Shown in pieces: positions 11,470-23,126 of a stretch of DNA of 64,000 nucleotides; positions within the stretch are counted from its first letter, which is position 1; each line of letters begins with the position of its first letter. A program made the translations under genes and the position numbers. This DNA comes from Lanius collurio. Taxonomy: Eukaryota > Chordata > Aves > Passeriformes > Laniidae. Location of the stretch: contig JACBWW010000017.1 in assembly GCA_020086605.1 (NCBI GenBank), positions 23,216,473 to 23,280,472 on the forward strand. Direction: 5' to 3'. The notes beneath the pieces are model-generated. The model had not been told where the DNA came from. It made no database searches and saw only the letters and a program-made list of their open reading frames with translations.

Positions 11470-14201
11470 CTCTTCTGGAGAGATAAAAGATAACAAAATG
11501 TATTACTTTCTGTGATGGTCCAAAGTACTTCAAGGCTGCAAAGATCAAATATTGGTGAATCTAAACATATCTGTTACTAAGACCTTTTCACCTGTATTGG
11601 CCACGTTGTTAGTTTTATGTAACAATCTTCTACAGGATATCATAGATAAAACCTAATGTTATTCTTCCACTACAATCAAAGATGTTTTTATTTCAAAGAG
11701 ACTGCTACATCACTAACTGAAAAACTAACATGTAATATATTCACACATATATGTCCTTATATAACATATTGAACTGTAATCAGCACAAAGACAGACCCCA
11801 CAAACATAATGATCAGTTCTCTTCAGTGAATTTTGAACCTTCAGAAGTACACTGAAGAGATTAATAGTGGCTTGAAGTTTTCCCCACTGAGTACACTTCA
11901 TTGTCAAGAAGAAGGCCAGCTTTGGGAGATTCAGACCAGGGACAATTTACAGCAGAACTGGAAAACTACCAAGGAAAGTGTTGTCTTTTTATTCATAAAA
12001 GGTAAACCATGATGCCTGTCCTTCCACGATTACACTCCAGGAACTACCACAAAGCTCACTGCTTTATTCCATTGTTTACTGTGCAGTCACAGATGCTCTT
12101 GTCCCATGTTCTACACAAGTTGAACACAATAATATTACATAATGTTCTCATTACACAGAGGGAAGATGATAATCATAATGTCCCTTGAGGTACATATTTA
12201 CATAGTTTCTAAATTAAACAGTGTATGTTACTCAACAGGTTCTTTTTGCAAGTCTGTTACTTTAAAAAAAAAAACAACCTTTCAGATTCATAAATGATAT
12301 CTTCTCAAATTCTTCCACAATACGATTGAATAGTTTTGTTAGACTGATTGATCTCTAGTGAATTTTCCTGAGAATTAATCACTATTCTTTTTGGGGAAGT
12401 GTTTTCATCCAGTCACTAAGTCTCAGCAAAACATGCTGGGCCACGGTCATCAATATCTTCGGATTTATAATACTAGAGAAAAAAGGAGCAAAGTCTAATT
12501 TCTGCATGTCCTGCCACCATCATACTTAATATTTCTATTCATTTAGGGAAAGAGACAAAATTTGTTTTCGTTCCGGTTGAAGCTACGCCTACTTTGGAGA
12601 CTGATAAAATAATCCATCACTAATGATTTACAATAATAAATACTCTCTTCATTTATTAGAAAACAAAGTAACAACAAGGGGTCAGAAACACTGGATTCAC
12701 TTTTCCAAGGGAAATATTAAGACACAGAGAAGATAAAAGAACTATTTAAGGCATAATATATGAAGGCAACAGTGGCACACCTGGGAATAACTCTGAAGCT
12801 TCAGAATTTATCTACTAGCCATGAAAGTCCTGTAATAAGTTTAGGGAACTCTAGGCCTAAGTCTTTGAACTGTCAGTCATTTTCTATAGGATATTTAATA
12901 TTGTGTCTTTCTTGTGATTTCTGATGCAAAATTCTGTAAAGTAATTTTAAATCTGTGAAATAGCTAAAAGAACAAACGTTTGTGTTTTGGCCAAAATGCA
13001 GAGAAGGGTCTTGACTTTCTCCTAAATAAGAATCTGATACCTTAGAGTCTCTCTCGGGATGTCAGAAAAGGAAATTCAAATCTCCTCACAAGTGAATTTG
13101 GACACGGTTTTTATATTTCCGAACGGAATAACTAAATTAAGAGGCTGTTGAAAGAAGGTTTCTTCCTTTCTCAGACCTATTCATCTAGCAGAAGTCTCTC
13201 CATTATTCATTGGTCCTATTAAAATAAAAATATTAAAAACAGACTGGAGGATCTGGTATTCATGCCCTGGCTCCAAATTTTGCATCGGTGATTATGTAGA
13301 AAACCCAGATGCAGTCAGAGTCAAAATGCAGAACAACTCACTGCTTTCTCCTAAGATGCTTCCATAGTATCTCAGTAATAATGAGTCAAATACCCTAACG
13401 TCAGGACTTTGGTAAAAAAAAATATATTCGTGTTCTCTGAATCCATTGTGCAACTGCTGCGTGTGTCAAGCCTTTGTTTTGAACTTTATTTTAAAAATAG
13501 TTTTAACATCAAGACTCTAGGCAAAAGCTTATTTGCACATCCCTATAACAATTTCTTCAGATATCTAATTTTCCTAATCAAGATTACTTTAGACAAAAAC
13601 AGGGAGTTTGTATAGAATATCTTGCTCCCCTGGTGATTTCTGAAAGGTTAGACTTTATAAATAGCAACAATAATTTACTATTTGCAACTTGTTGCCCCAA
13701 CTGTGTTGAAAATATCTGTGTGTAGGTATAGCTGAGTTCTGCAAAAGGAGTGGTGCCTTGCTGAATGTGAAGCATAAGGAGTCAGATAATACACAGAATG
13801 GTACATTGTAGCAACATAAAGGCAATGCTGAGGAAAATTTATTTTTCCACTCTATCAAATAGGTTATAGAGTATTTTATTGCACATCATAAAATTGTATT
13901 CCAGCAAAAGGCAGTTACCCCACTCTTCAAGACTGGTATAAAAGACTTTAGTTCAGTTCCATCTTCATAAATTACTTCAGTATCATGAAAGCGCTGTACA
14001 TCAACTCAGTAAAAATACCTTTGGTCTTGCAAACTTGAGGAGGAAAAAAGTTGAAAAATAATAGATCACTTTTTAAAAGAGTATCTGAGCACTTCTGATT
14101 TCAAAAGAAGCTGCAGATGAATTGTGAAGTCATCAGGGACACATGTGCTTCAGGCACTTCATAACTGGAACTCTGAAAGAGTCCTCAGGTAAGATAAAGC
14201 C

Positions 14202-14247
14202 CAGAGACACGGAATGGGTCAGAACAGAGACACGGAATGGGTCAGAA
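14202..14247. repeat. 23-bp perfect tandem duplication
   Basis: The unit CAGAGACACGGAATGGGTCA plus GAA occurs twice in a row. It lies at the left edge of the GC-rich island and upstream of the large minisatellite. Confidence 0.92.
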
Positions 14248-14289
14248 CAATCACGCATACATCTCAAAGCTTAACTTGCACTTGCAGGT

Positions 14290-15570
14290 CTGGAAAGATC
14301 CCCACCCTGCAACGCACTGCGATCCTGCTTTCCTTTCCCAGTTCCCATCTTGGAAAGACATTGACAAGTTTTGTTTGGGAATGGGCCAATTTCAGAGCAG
14401 CTGGCCCCGTCCCTCCGCCCTTTCCGCGGGCAGCGGCCCCTTTAGATGGGAACTGCAGCAGCGAAACTCTGCAACAAGGGGGCCCTCGGGAGATGCCAGG
14501 GCACTCTGTGCAGTTCCCCAAAGGCCTCAGAAGGCAGCCGTGCCCCAGGGCCGGGGCCACACACCCCACTTTGGAGGTGGGCAGGGCAAAGCAGCTTGTC
14601 CTTGGGCCAGGGAGTGCGCTGCCGCCGTTCTGCCCGGCCCCTCTCACCCAGGCCCAGCCTGGCAGGGCACGGTGCCGCCCGCGCTCCGGCCCGCCAGAGG
14701 CATCGCTCAGACATTGCTCAGACATCATTGCTCAGACATCGCTCAGACATCATCGCTCAGACATCACTCAGACATCGCTCAGACATCACTCAGACATTGC
14801 TCAGACATCACTCAGACATCATCGCTCAGACATCACTCAGACATCACTCAGACATCGCTCAGACATCACTCAGACATTGCTCAGACATCATTGCTCAGGC
14901 ATCACCGCTCAGACATCGCTCAGAAATCATGGCTCAGACACCGCTCAGATATTGCTCAGACATCGCTCAGACGTTGCTCAGATATCGCTCAGACATCATT
15001 GTTCAGACATTGCTCAGACATCGCTCAGACATCATTGCTCAGACATTGCTCAGACATCGCTCAGACATCACTCAGACGTCGCTCAGATGTCGCTCAGACA
15101 TCATTGCTCAGACATCACTCAGACATCGCTCAGACATCACTCAGACATTGCTCAGACATCCCTCAGACATCATTGCTCAGACATTGCTCAGACATCGCTC
15201 AGACATTGCTCAGACATCGCTCACACACCGCTCACACATCTCTCAGACTTGCTGCCATCGCGAGGGTGAGGGCAGAACTGCCACCCCGGCCACCGGGCTC
15301 CCGGTGACCCCGCCCCTCTCCGCTCCCGGCTGGCGCTGGCACAGCTGGCGTGTGCGCTCCGAGCAGCGAAACCAGACCCCGCTTAAAGATTAATAACCCT
15401 CAGCAGTACACAGGGTTGTTGCAGTCCAATATGGTTCATTTTATCTGTGTGTGTTCCCAAATGCTTCCACGATGCTGTCCCCTGCGGGCAGCTGACAACA
15501 GTGCAGGGCACGGGGCCACCCCCAGCCTACGGGCTGTCAGCAGCTGCGCGCTCAGAGGCCGCTGCTGAAT
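14290..15570. promoter_or_regulatory. GC- and CpG-rich island, possible promoter
   Basis: In an otherwise AT-rich window this segment has many CpG dinucleotides on both sides of the 11-bp minisatellite (roughly 14390-14700 and 15250-15370), and a canonical GC box, CCCCGCCCC, at 15308-15316. This composition is typical of avian CpG-island promoters. No TATA box or clear first exon could be assigned on either strand, and an old GC-rich repeat is an alternative. If it is a promoter, it could serve a transcript starting within the candidate gene's large intron. Confidence 0.4.
14700..15250. repeat. 11-bp minisatellite, about 45-50 units
   Basis: Tandem array of an 11-bp unit, GCTCAGACATC, with common variants beginning ACTCAG or ending ATT, and a 14-bp form with an extra ATT or ATC. 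Because 11 is not a multiple of three and the unit has no stop on the + strand, all three forward frames stay open, producing overlapping 315- to 356-codon frames of Ser/Asp/Arg/His/Ile-type repeats (for example SDIAQTSLRH). On the minus strand each unit carries TGA, so all frames there are closed. These frames are best read as by-products of the repeat, not proteins. Confidence 0.95.
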
Positions 15571-18122
15571 CTGAGCAGAAGAGGTTTCGGATTTGGTTTT
15601 AGGTAGGTTCATATCTAACTGGAATGTGAAGGGTCTTATGGCAGAGGTTTAATGCATGGGACGCAGGAATTAAATACACAGCTGGGCTGGCTGGAAGCAC
15701 TGGGTAAGGCATTGAAGTGTGACTGTCACTATAAATGAACTATAGGGAGTGGTCTTCACCATGCGGCAGTGGTTGTTTTAATCGGGATTACTAAATAATT
15801 TTCTAGTCCTCTGCTGAGAGGTGGATGTCTGTAATTTGTGTAATCCACTGCAGTTTTTCTATGGCCATGGACAGAATGTTCACCTATATATGCATCTGTA
15901 AGCACAGAAAAAGAAAGGGCTCTCATCAGAATTCCTTATGCCACATGTACCAGATTAGGGTACATCAGTTTGTGATATCACCTCACTTCAAATAAGATGA
16001 GAAATGTACTTGAACAAGGGAGATGAAATCCTTTCTTTCCTTTTTTCCCCTCCCATACCAAAACACTTAAAATTTCAAGCTTCACAAGCACTAATGACTG
16101 GCTTTGCCACTTGCTATTAAGTTATTTCCTTTTGTCATGACTTGCTTTCCCCATTTGCTAAACAGACCTAAGGAAATGTACCTCATTTGTCAACAGTTCT
16201 TAGTGTTACTTTAGTAATTGTAAAAAATATGGGTAGGACAAGATCTGAGTCATAACATCTAACTGGGATGCAATCTGACCTCACCAAATTCAAAGCAACC
16301 TCTAATTGAACGAAGGATGAAGGTTTGTCATGCCTGTGCCAAACAGCTAATGTAATTAGTCATTCCTTGTCTAATGCTTTGAAAATGAAAAGCACTCCTA
16401 TTGCTCAGCATTGTTACAATAAATGTTTTTCAAACAAAAGGAAAATAAGTCTGAGGAAAAAAAATGAATCTTCAAAATATTCAAGCTTGCTTTTACATTC
16501 AGAAACCATACAGAAAAATGCTGAAGGCAATTAAAATCATCCTTAATTTCTACATTTTTCCTGGTACAAGTGTAGTTCTGTTTTTGTCCATGTTGAAGTA
16601 CTATTACAGCAAATATAGTTCCAAGAAAAAAGAGAACCCCAGTGGCAAATATTTTCAGATCAAATTTCCATGTTACAGATGACTTTGAAATAGTTCAGTG
16701 GGTCACATTAGCAAAAAACATACCACAGGTAGCTCTCTAACCATCCTGTGCCTTAAAAGATTTGCCAGTAAGCCTCTAACAGTGTCTACTCTCTTTCATT
16801 TTCTCAAATGAAATATATTTATCGGAAAGCTGGGAGAGAACAGCCAAGTGTGAAGCACTAGTCTAGCATAGGGTTAGTTGCACTACTTCAATAAGCAAAA
16901 CAAAATCTCCCTTTACCCATCCCCACATAATACTCAGCCAATTTTCTAACAGAAGCCATTTGAAAATCCACTAGGCTCTGAAAACCTTAATTCTGCAGGT
17001 CAGAGCCTGTGATTGCCTAAACACACTCCTGACTGGTCTTAATGCAATTCCAGCTACACGCCCCAGCATTGAGTCTGAGCCCAGTAGTTTTATTCACCCC
17101 ATCAGGAAACAAATCCAAGGATACTTCAGCATGAAAAATGAATCAAAACAGCCTCGGATTTTCAATATCAACAATGCCCATACAAACAGCCCAGAAAACA
17201 GTGATTTTACTCTTTATGTTTTATCTCACAGGGGGAAAAATATCAGATGTTGAATAATGACAGGGAAAAAAGCAACCAAGAAATGAAGAGCAGGAACTAC
17301 TGAAGGATAATTTTCGAAGACAAATATATTGAATTCACTGGAAACATACTGAACCTCTCCATATAATTTCTCAAGCCTTACCAGCTGAAAATGAAGTCCA
17401 CTGTCACCTCTTTTCTAAAACTAGAGCATAATTTTACTCTCCTGCATAGTCAGTGTGTGGGTTGTTCCACAATATATCCGATTGCATTGCATAACTAGAA
17501 GTGACTGACATTGGTAGACACTGCAAACACCAGCAGCCACTAGAGGAGATTAACTCAGGGAAATACTGTCAAGGATTCAAGAAATCTTTTTTAACATCTC
17601 CTATTCTGAGGGAGCAAAACACTAATCCCCCACAAAAATTTTGCTGGCCAAAATAATAGCCTCTCTTTACCTTTAAGAGAGCAGCATTTATGTTTTGGGC
17701 TCTTGTATCAGATTATGATATAATAAAAGAGGAACAGTTTGTAAGCCCGTTCTTTGAACTAGTATCTTGTGAGCCTAAGGTATTCAGTTCTGGATTTGGG
17801 GGCGAGGGGGGATGAGAGAAGGCAGAGGAGCCAGGAGAAAAATGGTATTGCCACTCTGTCCATGGAGGACACAAAGTGTGGCTTCCTCCAACTTCTTTTT
17901 TAGCAGAGAGGAATTTTTGTAGAAAAGTCGTTTGTGCATCATTCTGTTGGGATGGCATCACCTTCATGACTGTCACTCCACTCAGTGTAGCAGAACATTG
18001 ATTTCTGTACAGGTAGCTGAGTAGGAACAAAAAGAAGCCAGTATTCTGTGAGACAAAGAAGAGCAGTGGTGGAGGAGCTGCAGCAAGCTTAGCACCCAGT
18101 GGATTTGAGCTTGTCCCTGTGC

Positions 18123-18137
18123 ATGTGTGTGTGTGTG
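18123..18137. repeat. (GT)n microsatellite
   Basis: About seven TG dinucleotides, directly visible. Confidence 0.85.
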
Positions 18138-20016
18138 CTTTAAGGAAGAGGCAGATACTCTGTGGCTTTTCTCTGACAGCATAAAGAAACCTGCCTCAAG
18201 AGTAAAGGGAGAATAAGATGTAGCCATCAAAATAAAAATAAAGGAGATATTAGAGGGAAACAAACAGTAAACAAATAGCAAATAGGAGAGGAATGAAGAA
18301 ATTAAGAATAGGAGGAGAAATAGGAAAGGACTTTGGAACATGTCAGTAGGAAAGAAATAACACATGTAAAAACTAGTGAAAATAGAGTTTGGCAACTATA
18401 AATCTGTAAGTAAGGACTTCTGATATTCAGGGCATTTATTTTACTCATTTGGAATGAAGTACTCATGGCAAATTTTTGCATTTTTCAAGATTAGCAAATC
18501 AAGCAACATCATGAAAATAGAAATATTTCTAACCTATATCAGAGACATACAGCTGGTTTTTAATTTAAAAGAGTCCACTGTAAATAACTTCCAATTTCAG
18601 GATTTTGCCAAATTACTTTTCTCCCTGATGTGAATGTACATATGGTTTCTATAATACAGAAAGAGAGAACCAAAATCGATATTTCTCAAGAGTTATAGGA
18701 CTTGTCTTTAGGAGACTTGGGTTCCCCAAACCCATCAGTTCATACTTCTGCATTTGTTTAGCAGAGTTAAGAGGGTCCTGCAGCAGAACTCACCCTCAAT
18801 AATTCATCACAAGCACTTGTCTCAGTTTGGAAGGAAGCTGCTCCGTCTCATGCAGGTTGGCTGCAAGGAGAGCTCCCCACCAGGTAGATGTAAGAAAAAA
18901 GTGAATTAATTTTCACCTGCTTAAAGCTTTCCAATTTGTACAGCAGCTATGTGAGTGTTCCTTGCACCTAAAAAAATTACATTCAAAGTAGCAAAATTGT
19001 TTTGAAAATGCATCACAGTGGGAAATTCTTTCCAGGTCTTGCTGCTATTCAGAAACATAAAGCAGAAAAATGGTATGTGAGAATTGGTAAAGCACAAAAC
19101 AAGAAAAAATGTTTCTCTAAATAAGACATATGTGGTCATGGCAAAAGGAAAAAAATCCCTACAAATACAAATATATAGAGATATATTTCTTAACTTAAAG
19201 GGTATTTTAGGAGATGTGTTAACAACAGCTGTAGATGATATCCTTAATACTGGAGGAGCTAGAAGTAAAAAAATGCATGGTTAGGGCTGCATTCCAAGTC
19301 TGAATAACAACATATTGGCCATTCAGCTCTGTTGGATTTCTCTGGTGCAACACTTGCAGTACTCTGAATTATCTAAAGAGAGCTATTGCAACTCAACTTG
19401 AATCCACCAGTTTAGTTGCCTAGATGTTTGAGAAAGAGGCAATGATATAAACTGCAGCTTTTTATGTATGTAAGTGAGCTTGTAATGAAGATTATAGGAA
19501 ATTCTGATTGCATTTGTTGTTTCCTGCAAAGATGCCCATGCGTGCCCTAGTGGATTTGGTCAAACTCCTCTCGTCAGTCACTCTGCCAGCCAAGGGGGTA
19601 AGGGCAACAACATCAATCCAACTTAGCCCTGTGCACCTACCTGGTCTCTGACACTGACCAGTAGGTGCCCAGGAAAGCTGCTCAGAACAGGTTTGATACT
19701 TTATCAGAAAGGAGAGATGTGACCCAGGTTCATCTCGAACCATAATGTCACATTTCATACATAAATGAATAAAATAAAATCCTTCATGTAAAGAACAAAG
19801 CTGTCCAAGTCTGCAGGATACTGACTTATGATGAGTACTAGCTGGAATATCTTCTGGGAAATGGGGCTCCTCTGGAAAGGAGATCCTAGTTGGGATCCCT
19901 GACCAGGCAGGACTCAGCAGACTCCAATTGGAGCTGTCACGGTTTCTTGGCTGGTTAAGAGGATGCCATTAATTGTATAAATGCAATGTTGTGGACACTG
20001 GGAGGGATTTCACACC

Positions 20017-20068
20017 AAAAAAACAACCAACCAACAAACCAACCAATAAAAAACAAACAAGCAAAAAA
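20017..20068. repeat. A/C-rich low-complexity tract
   Basis: Runs of AACC and AAAC units (CAACCAACCAACAAACC and similar) extending into A-rich sequence. No gene content. Confidence 0.8.
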
Positions 20069-23036
20069 GGGTAGTGAAAACAGAGAAAATGAAATTATTA
20101 GGAGGTTCCATATTGATATTTTATTATTGATAGTTTTAAGTCCAATGGTTTATCTGTTTCCAGTTTTCTCAAGACTCATGCAGTAAATGACAGGGATTTG
20201 GAATTTCTTTTTATCTCACCACCCAATCATAAAACTTTATCTCACTTGTTGGAGGGCACAGAAACAAATTCTTTCTTCATATAACAGGTTAACCTAATAG
20301 GTGTGGCCTGTCAACCAGGCTTGCATTGTGAATAAAGTCAAGAGATGCATCCTCATAAAAATTAAAAATTCAACTACTTAATTTAAAAAAAATCTGCAAG
20401 TTTTTTTTCCTTTTAATTAGTGCAATTGCATTGTTTTGTACTAATTAAAAATGCACCTTTATTTACTCTTTATTTTTGTCCCTCTATATTTAGAAATTCT
20501 AATATCTCAAGCGCTTTTTTACCCACAGTGTCAATTGATGCCAACTAGAACATCAGCTGCTTGACAAACAGACCATATACTTCAGAGTCTAACTGAGGAT
20601 TTATGTGTCTAATATTGGAAGTGTCAAACATAAGAATATTTTTCAGTGCCCTTGCTGCCAAATCCTGCATCATATGCAAATTCTCAGCAATTTACAGCTC
20701 CCATCCTCAAAAACTGGAACAATTTAGATGTAGAACTGTATACATTACAGAGGAATAAATCAAGTATGTTAAATGCCAGGGAATCTCTGCTTCCATTGAA
20801 ACAGCCAGGGATCATAGGAAGAGGAGTAGAAACAAACCATCCATGCATAGCTAGCATGTCACAGATTATCATATAGATCGAACAACTTTGACTCACCTGG
20901 GAGTCACACACTTTCTACACACAAAAGAAAAAAGTAAGTGTGGGTCATATTGAGAAACTTCAGAGATTCCGGCTCATTTCGTGAAAAGATGTCCCTCAAA
21001 GTATCTTCGGCTACCATCTGGATTATAAATGTTAGCATATCCCCCAGGTCCTGCGTCAGAGGAGAGGAGCGAAACATCTTGTTACACCAGATCTGAAACC
21101 CTTGTGGGGTGGCTGCTGAAACAAACTGCAGCACAAAGAATTTTGGTGATCATCAATTTTCCCTGAAAAGGAAAACAACAGAGATGATGCAGAATGTTAA
21201 GAGAAGACATGGTATGAGACTGTGGAGAGAAATAGCTCTCCAGATGACTCAGATTTAAATGAGCTTTACTGAACTTCACAGATTGTTTAATTCTGAGTGC
21301 AATAAAATACTTATTAAAATACAAATGAATTGATTTTATAGCCATTTCTATTTATCCATTAAACTAATCATCCTTCTCTCAGAATTCAGAGACCTCAGAT
21401 ATTTAAGTGATTGACTTTCTAGTCCACGATTGTGCCATCCTATTGTACTGATTATAGATCAGTTCACTAATATACTTTTATGTTATTTTGGATGGTTTTG
21501 TTTGGGGTTTTTTTAATTATATTTCCATCTGTGTCTTCAACAAAGATTGGTCAAAGCTGAAGTGGCCTTAGTTCTGTAATGCTTTTATACTAACTGAGAT
21601 ATTGCACCATTTGCTCAATGTCTAGGTATGTGGCCAACAGCTTGAAATGTAGTTCCTATAATGGGAACCAGTATCCCCCTCAGATCAGCTGGCAGGTGAT
21701 CTCAGGCTTGTTTCAGACATTCCCAATATAATTATAGCAAATTTGCTAAGAATGAATGCATGTCATTTTAGTTTAATTCAGACATTTTAAGTCCTTAAAT
21801 CTTGGAACACATTTGCACAGCATGCTTTCTCTACTCCATTATCCTGTTTAAACTGTTAAAGCCCTTGGCCACTCTTATACCATAAATCAACATGCCAAAA
21901 GGCTATTCAAATCAACTAAACCTATTGTTGAAATTCTGTGTAACCTTTATAGCGGTGAAGTCCTTTGTTCATGGATTTTTATAAGGAAAAATGCATAAAT
22001 ATTAAAACTGCGCTTACATCATTTTGCTAGGAGAAGAGAAAACCACTTCACATGCTCTTAAATGTAATTTTATTTAGCGAAAACAAAAGCCTGGTAATTA
22101 AATTGCTTCTATTCAAATGAATTTCTGTGTTTACCGTGTTAATCTTTATGTCTTCCTATTAAAAACCTGACGCTCTGCTGTTTTGATGATTCTGCTGATT
22201 CGTGCCCTTTTTCTTCTTGAAAACTTTGGTATATCTTCCCCTGATTCTGTTGTGGTATTCATAGGTATCCAGAAACATGATGTCTGAGGGGATAACAAAA
22301 GATGCTGTCAACAGCCTTTAGAAAACTCGAAGTCTTGAAAACTTGCTTCTTGACCATTGTACTTCTTTGATGAGCACAGTGCTATAAATTTGGCTTCCAG
22401 GAGATGCCCCTTTTGGAAAAAAAAGTACTACTTACTCCTATCTTTACCATTTAAAATGCATTTTCTTGGGCTTCCTGTCAAAGATATTTTTCATGTGTCT
22501 TGGATGTATGGCTTTGAATTAGTTAGAAGAATACCTGTGTGGAATCCAAATCAGCTACAATTTAAGAATAAGAAATTAACTAAAAAATATGATTTAAGCC
22601 AAATAGCCAGACCGTGTAGGTGAAGCAGAAAAATAATAGCACAGATGATATAAAAATACTTGGTTAAAAAGCTTTTCAGGTCAAGATTGTAATGGACTAA
22701 TACTGTTACCAAAAAAAATAATAATTAAAAAAAATCTGGTTTTGGAGTATATTCAGTATAAACCATGTAGGATCTCAGAGAAAATACATTGTGCTCTGTT
22801 GAAAATTCCATGAGTTTTTGGGGTTCTACCATGAAAACCCTATATTTTCAATGGAAAAATAAACATGACAACCTCTACTGAATGTGAATGTGTGTCACTC
22901 TCTCACAGTACATAAAATGGAAAACACACTATAAAATAAGTCTTTCTCTGGAAGAGAGAAAGAATTTGTAAACTCAAAGTAAAGCTTTACCAGAGAAAAA
23001 GAAACATGTTTTTTTCTTCAACCTTTTTTCCCTCAG

Positions 23037-23126
23037 AAAATAAGAACTTCATTAGCTGTCGTCTGACACCAGAAAATGTGACCTCGGAGCTAGTTGGATT
23101 ACATGCTTGGAATGCTTTAACAAGAA
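23037..23126 (+). CDS. Candidate coding exon C, possibly with a GC donor
   Basis: The acceptor is among the best in the window: a long pyrimidine tract, CAACCTTTTTTCCCTCAG. From there one frame, phase 1, stays open and encodes a protein-like stretch including SCRLTPENVTSELVGLHAWN. The 3' border is uncertain. No GT donor with a reasonable context fits within about 130 bases; a GC donor (AAGAA/GCAAGA at 23127) would give exactly 90 bases and phase 1 to 1, while a GT at 23204 (GAGT/GTAGTT) would also leave phase 1. The frame runs on to a stop at 23213-23215, so an alternative terminal exon is also possible. Protein not recognised. Confidence 0.4.

Larger units (their letters stand above)
8563..14200. 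other. AT-rich stretch, probably intronic
   Basis: No convincing gene. Holds an AC/AT/GT microsatellite, a 21-bp direct repeat near 10062, and a three-copy 22-bp tandem repeat near 11403, listed separately. A segment at 9488-9555 has a good acceptor and a GAA/GTATGT donor but is open only in phase 2 to 0, which does not fit its neighbours. Confidence 0.5.
15571..23036. other. AT-rich stretch, probably intronic
   Basis: No convincing gene. Contains a short GT microsatellite near 18125 and an AACC/AAAC-rich tract near 20020. A segment near 19505-19760 is GC-richer and may be an old repeat, but I could not place it. A segment at 22930-22985 has a very good acceptor but a poor donor and a phase that does not fit. 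Confidence 0.5.

Noticed and set aside
14214..15393. Three overlapping forward frames of 315-356 codons
   Set aside because: Produced by the 11-bp repeat, which lacks stops in every forward frame; no start context, splice sites or conserved domain.
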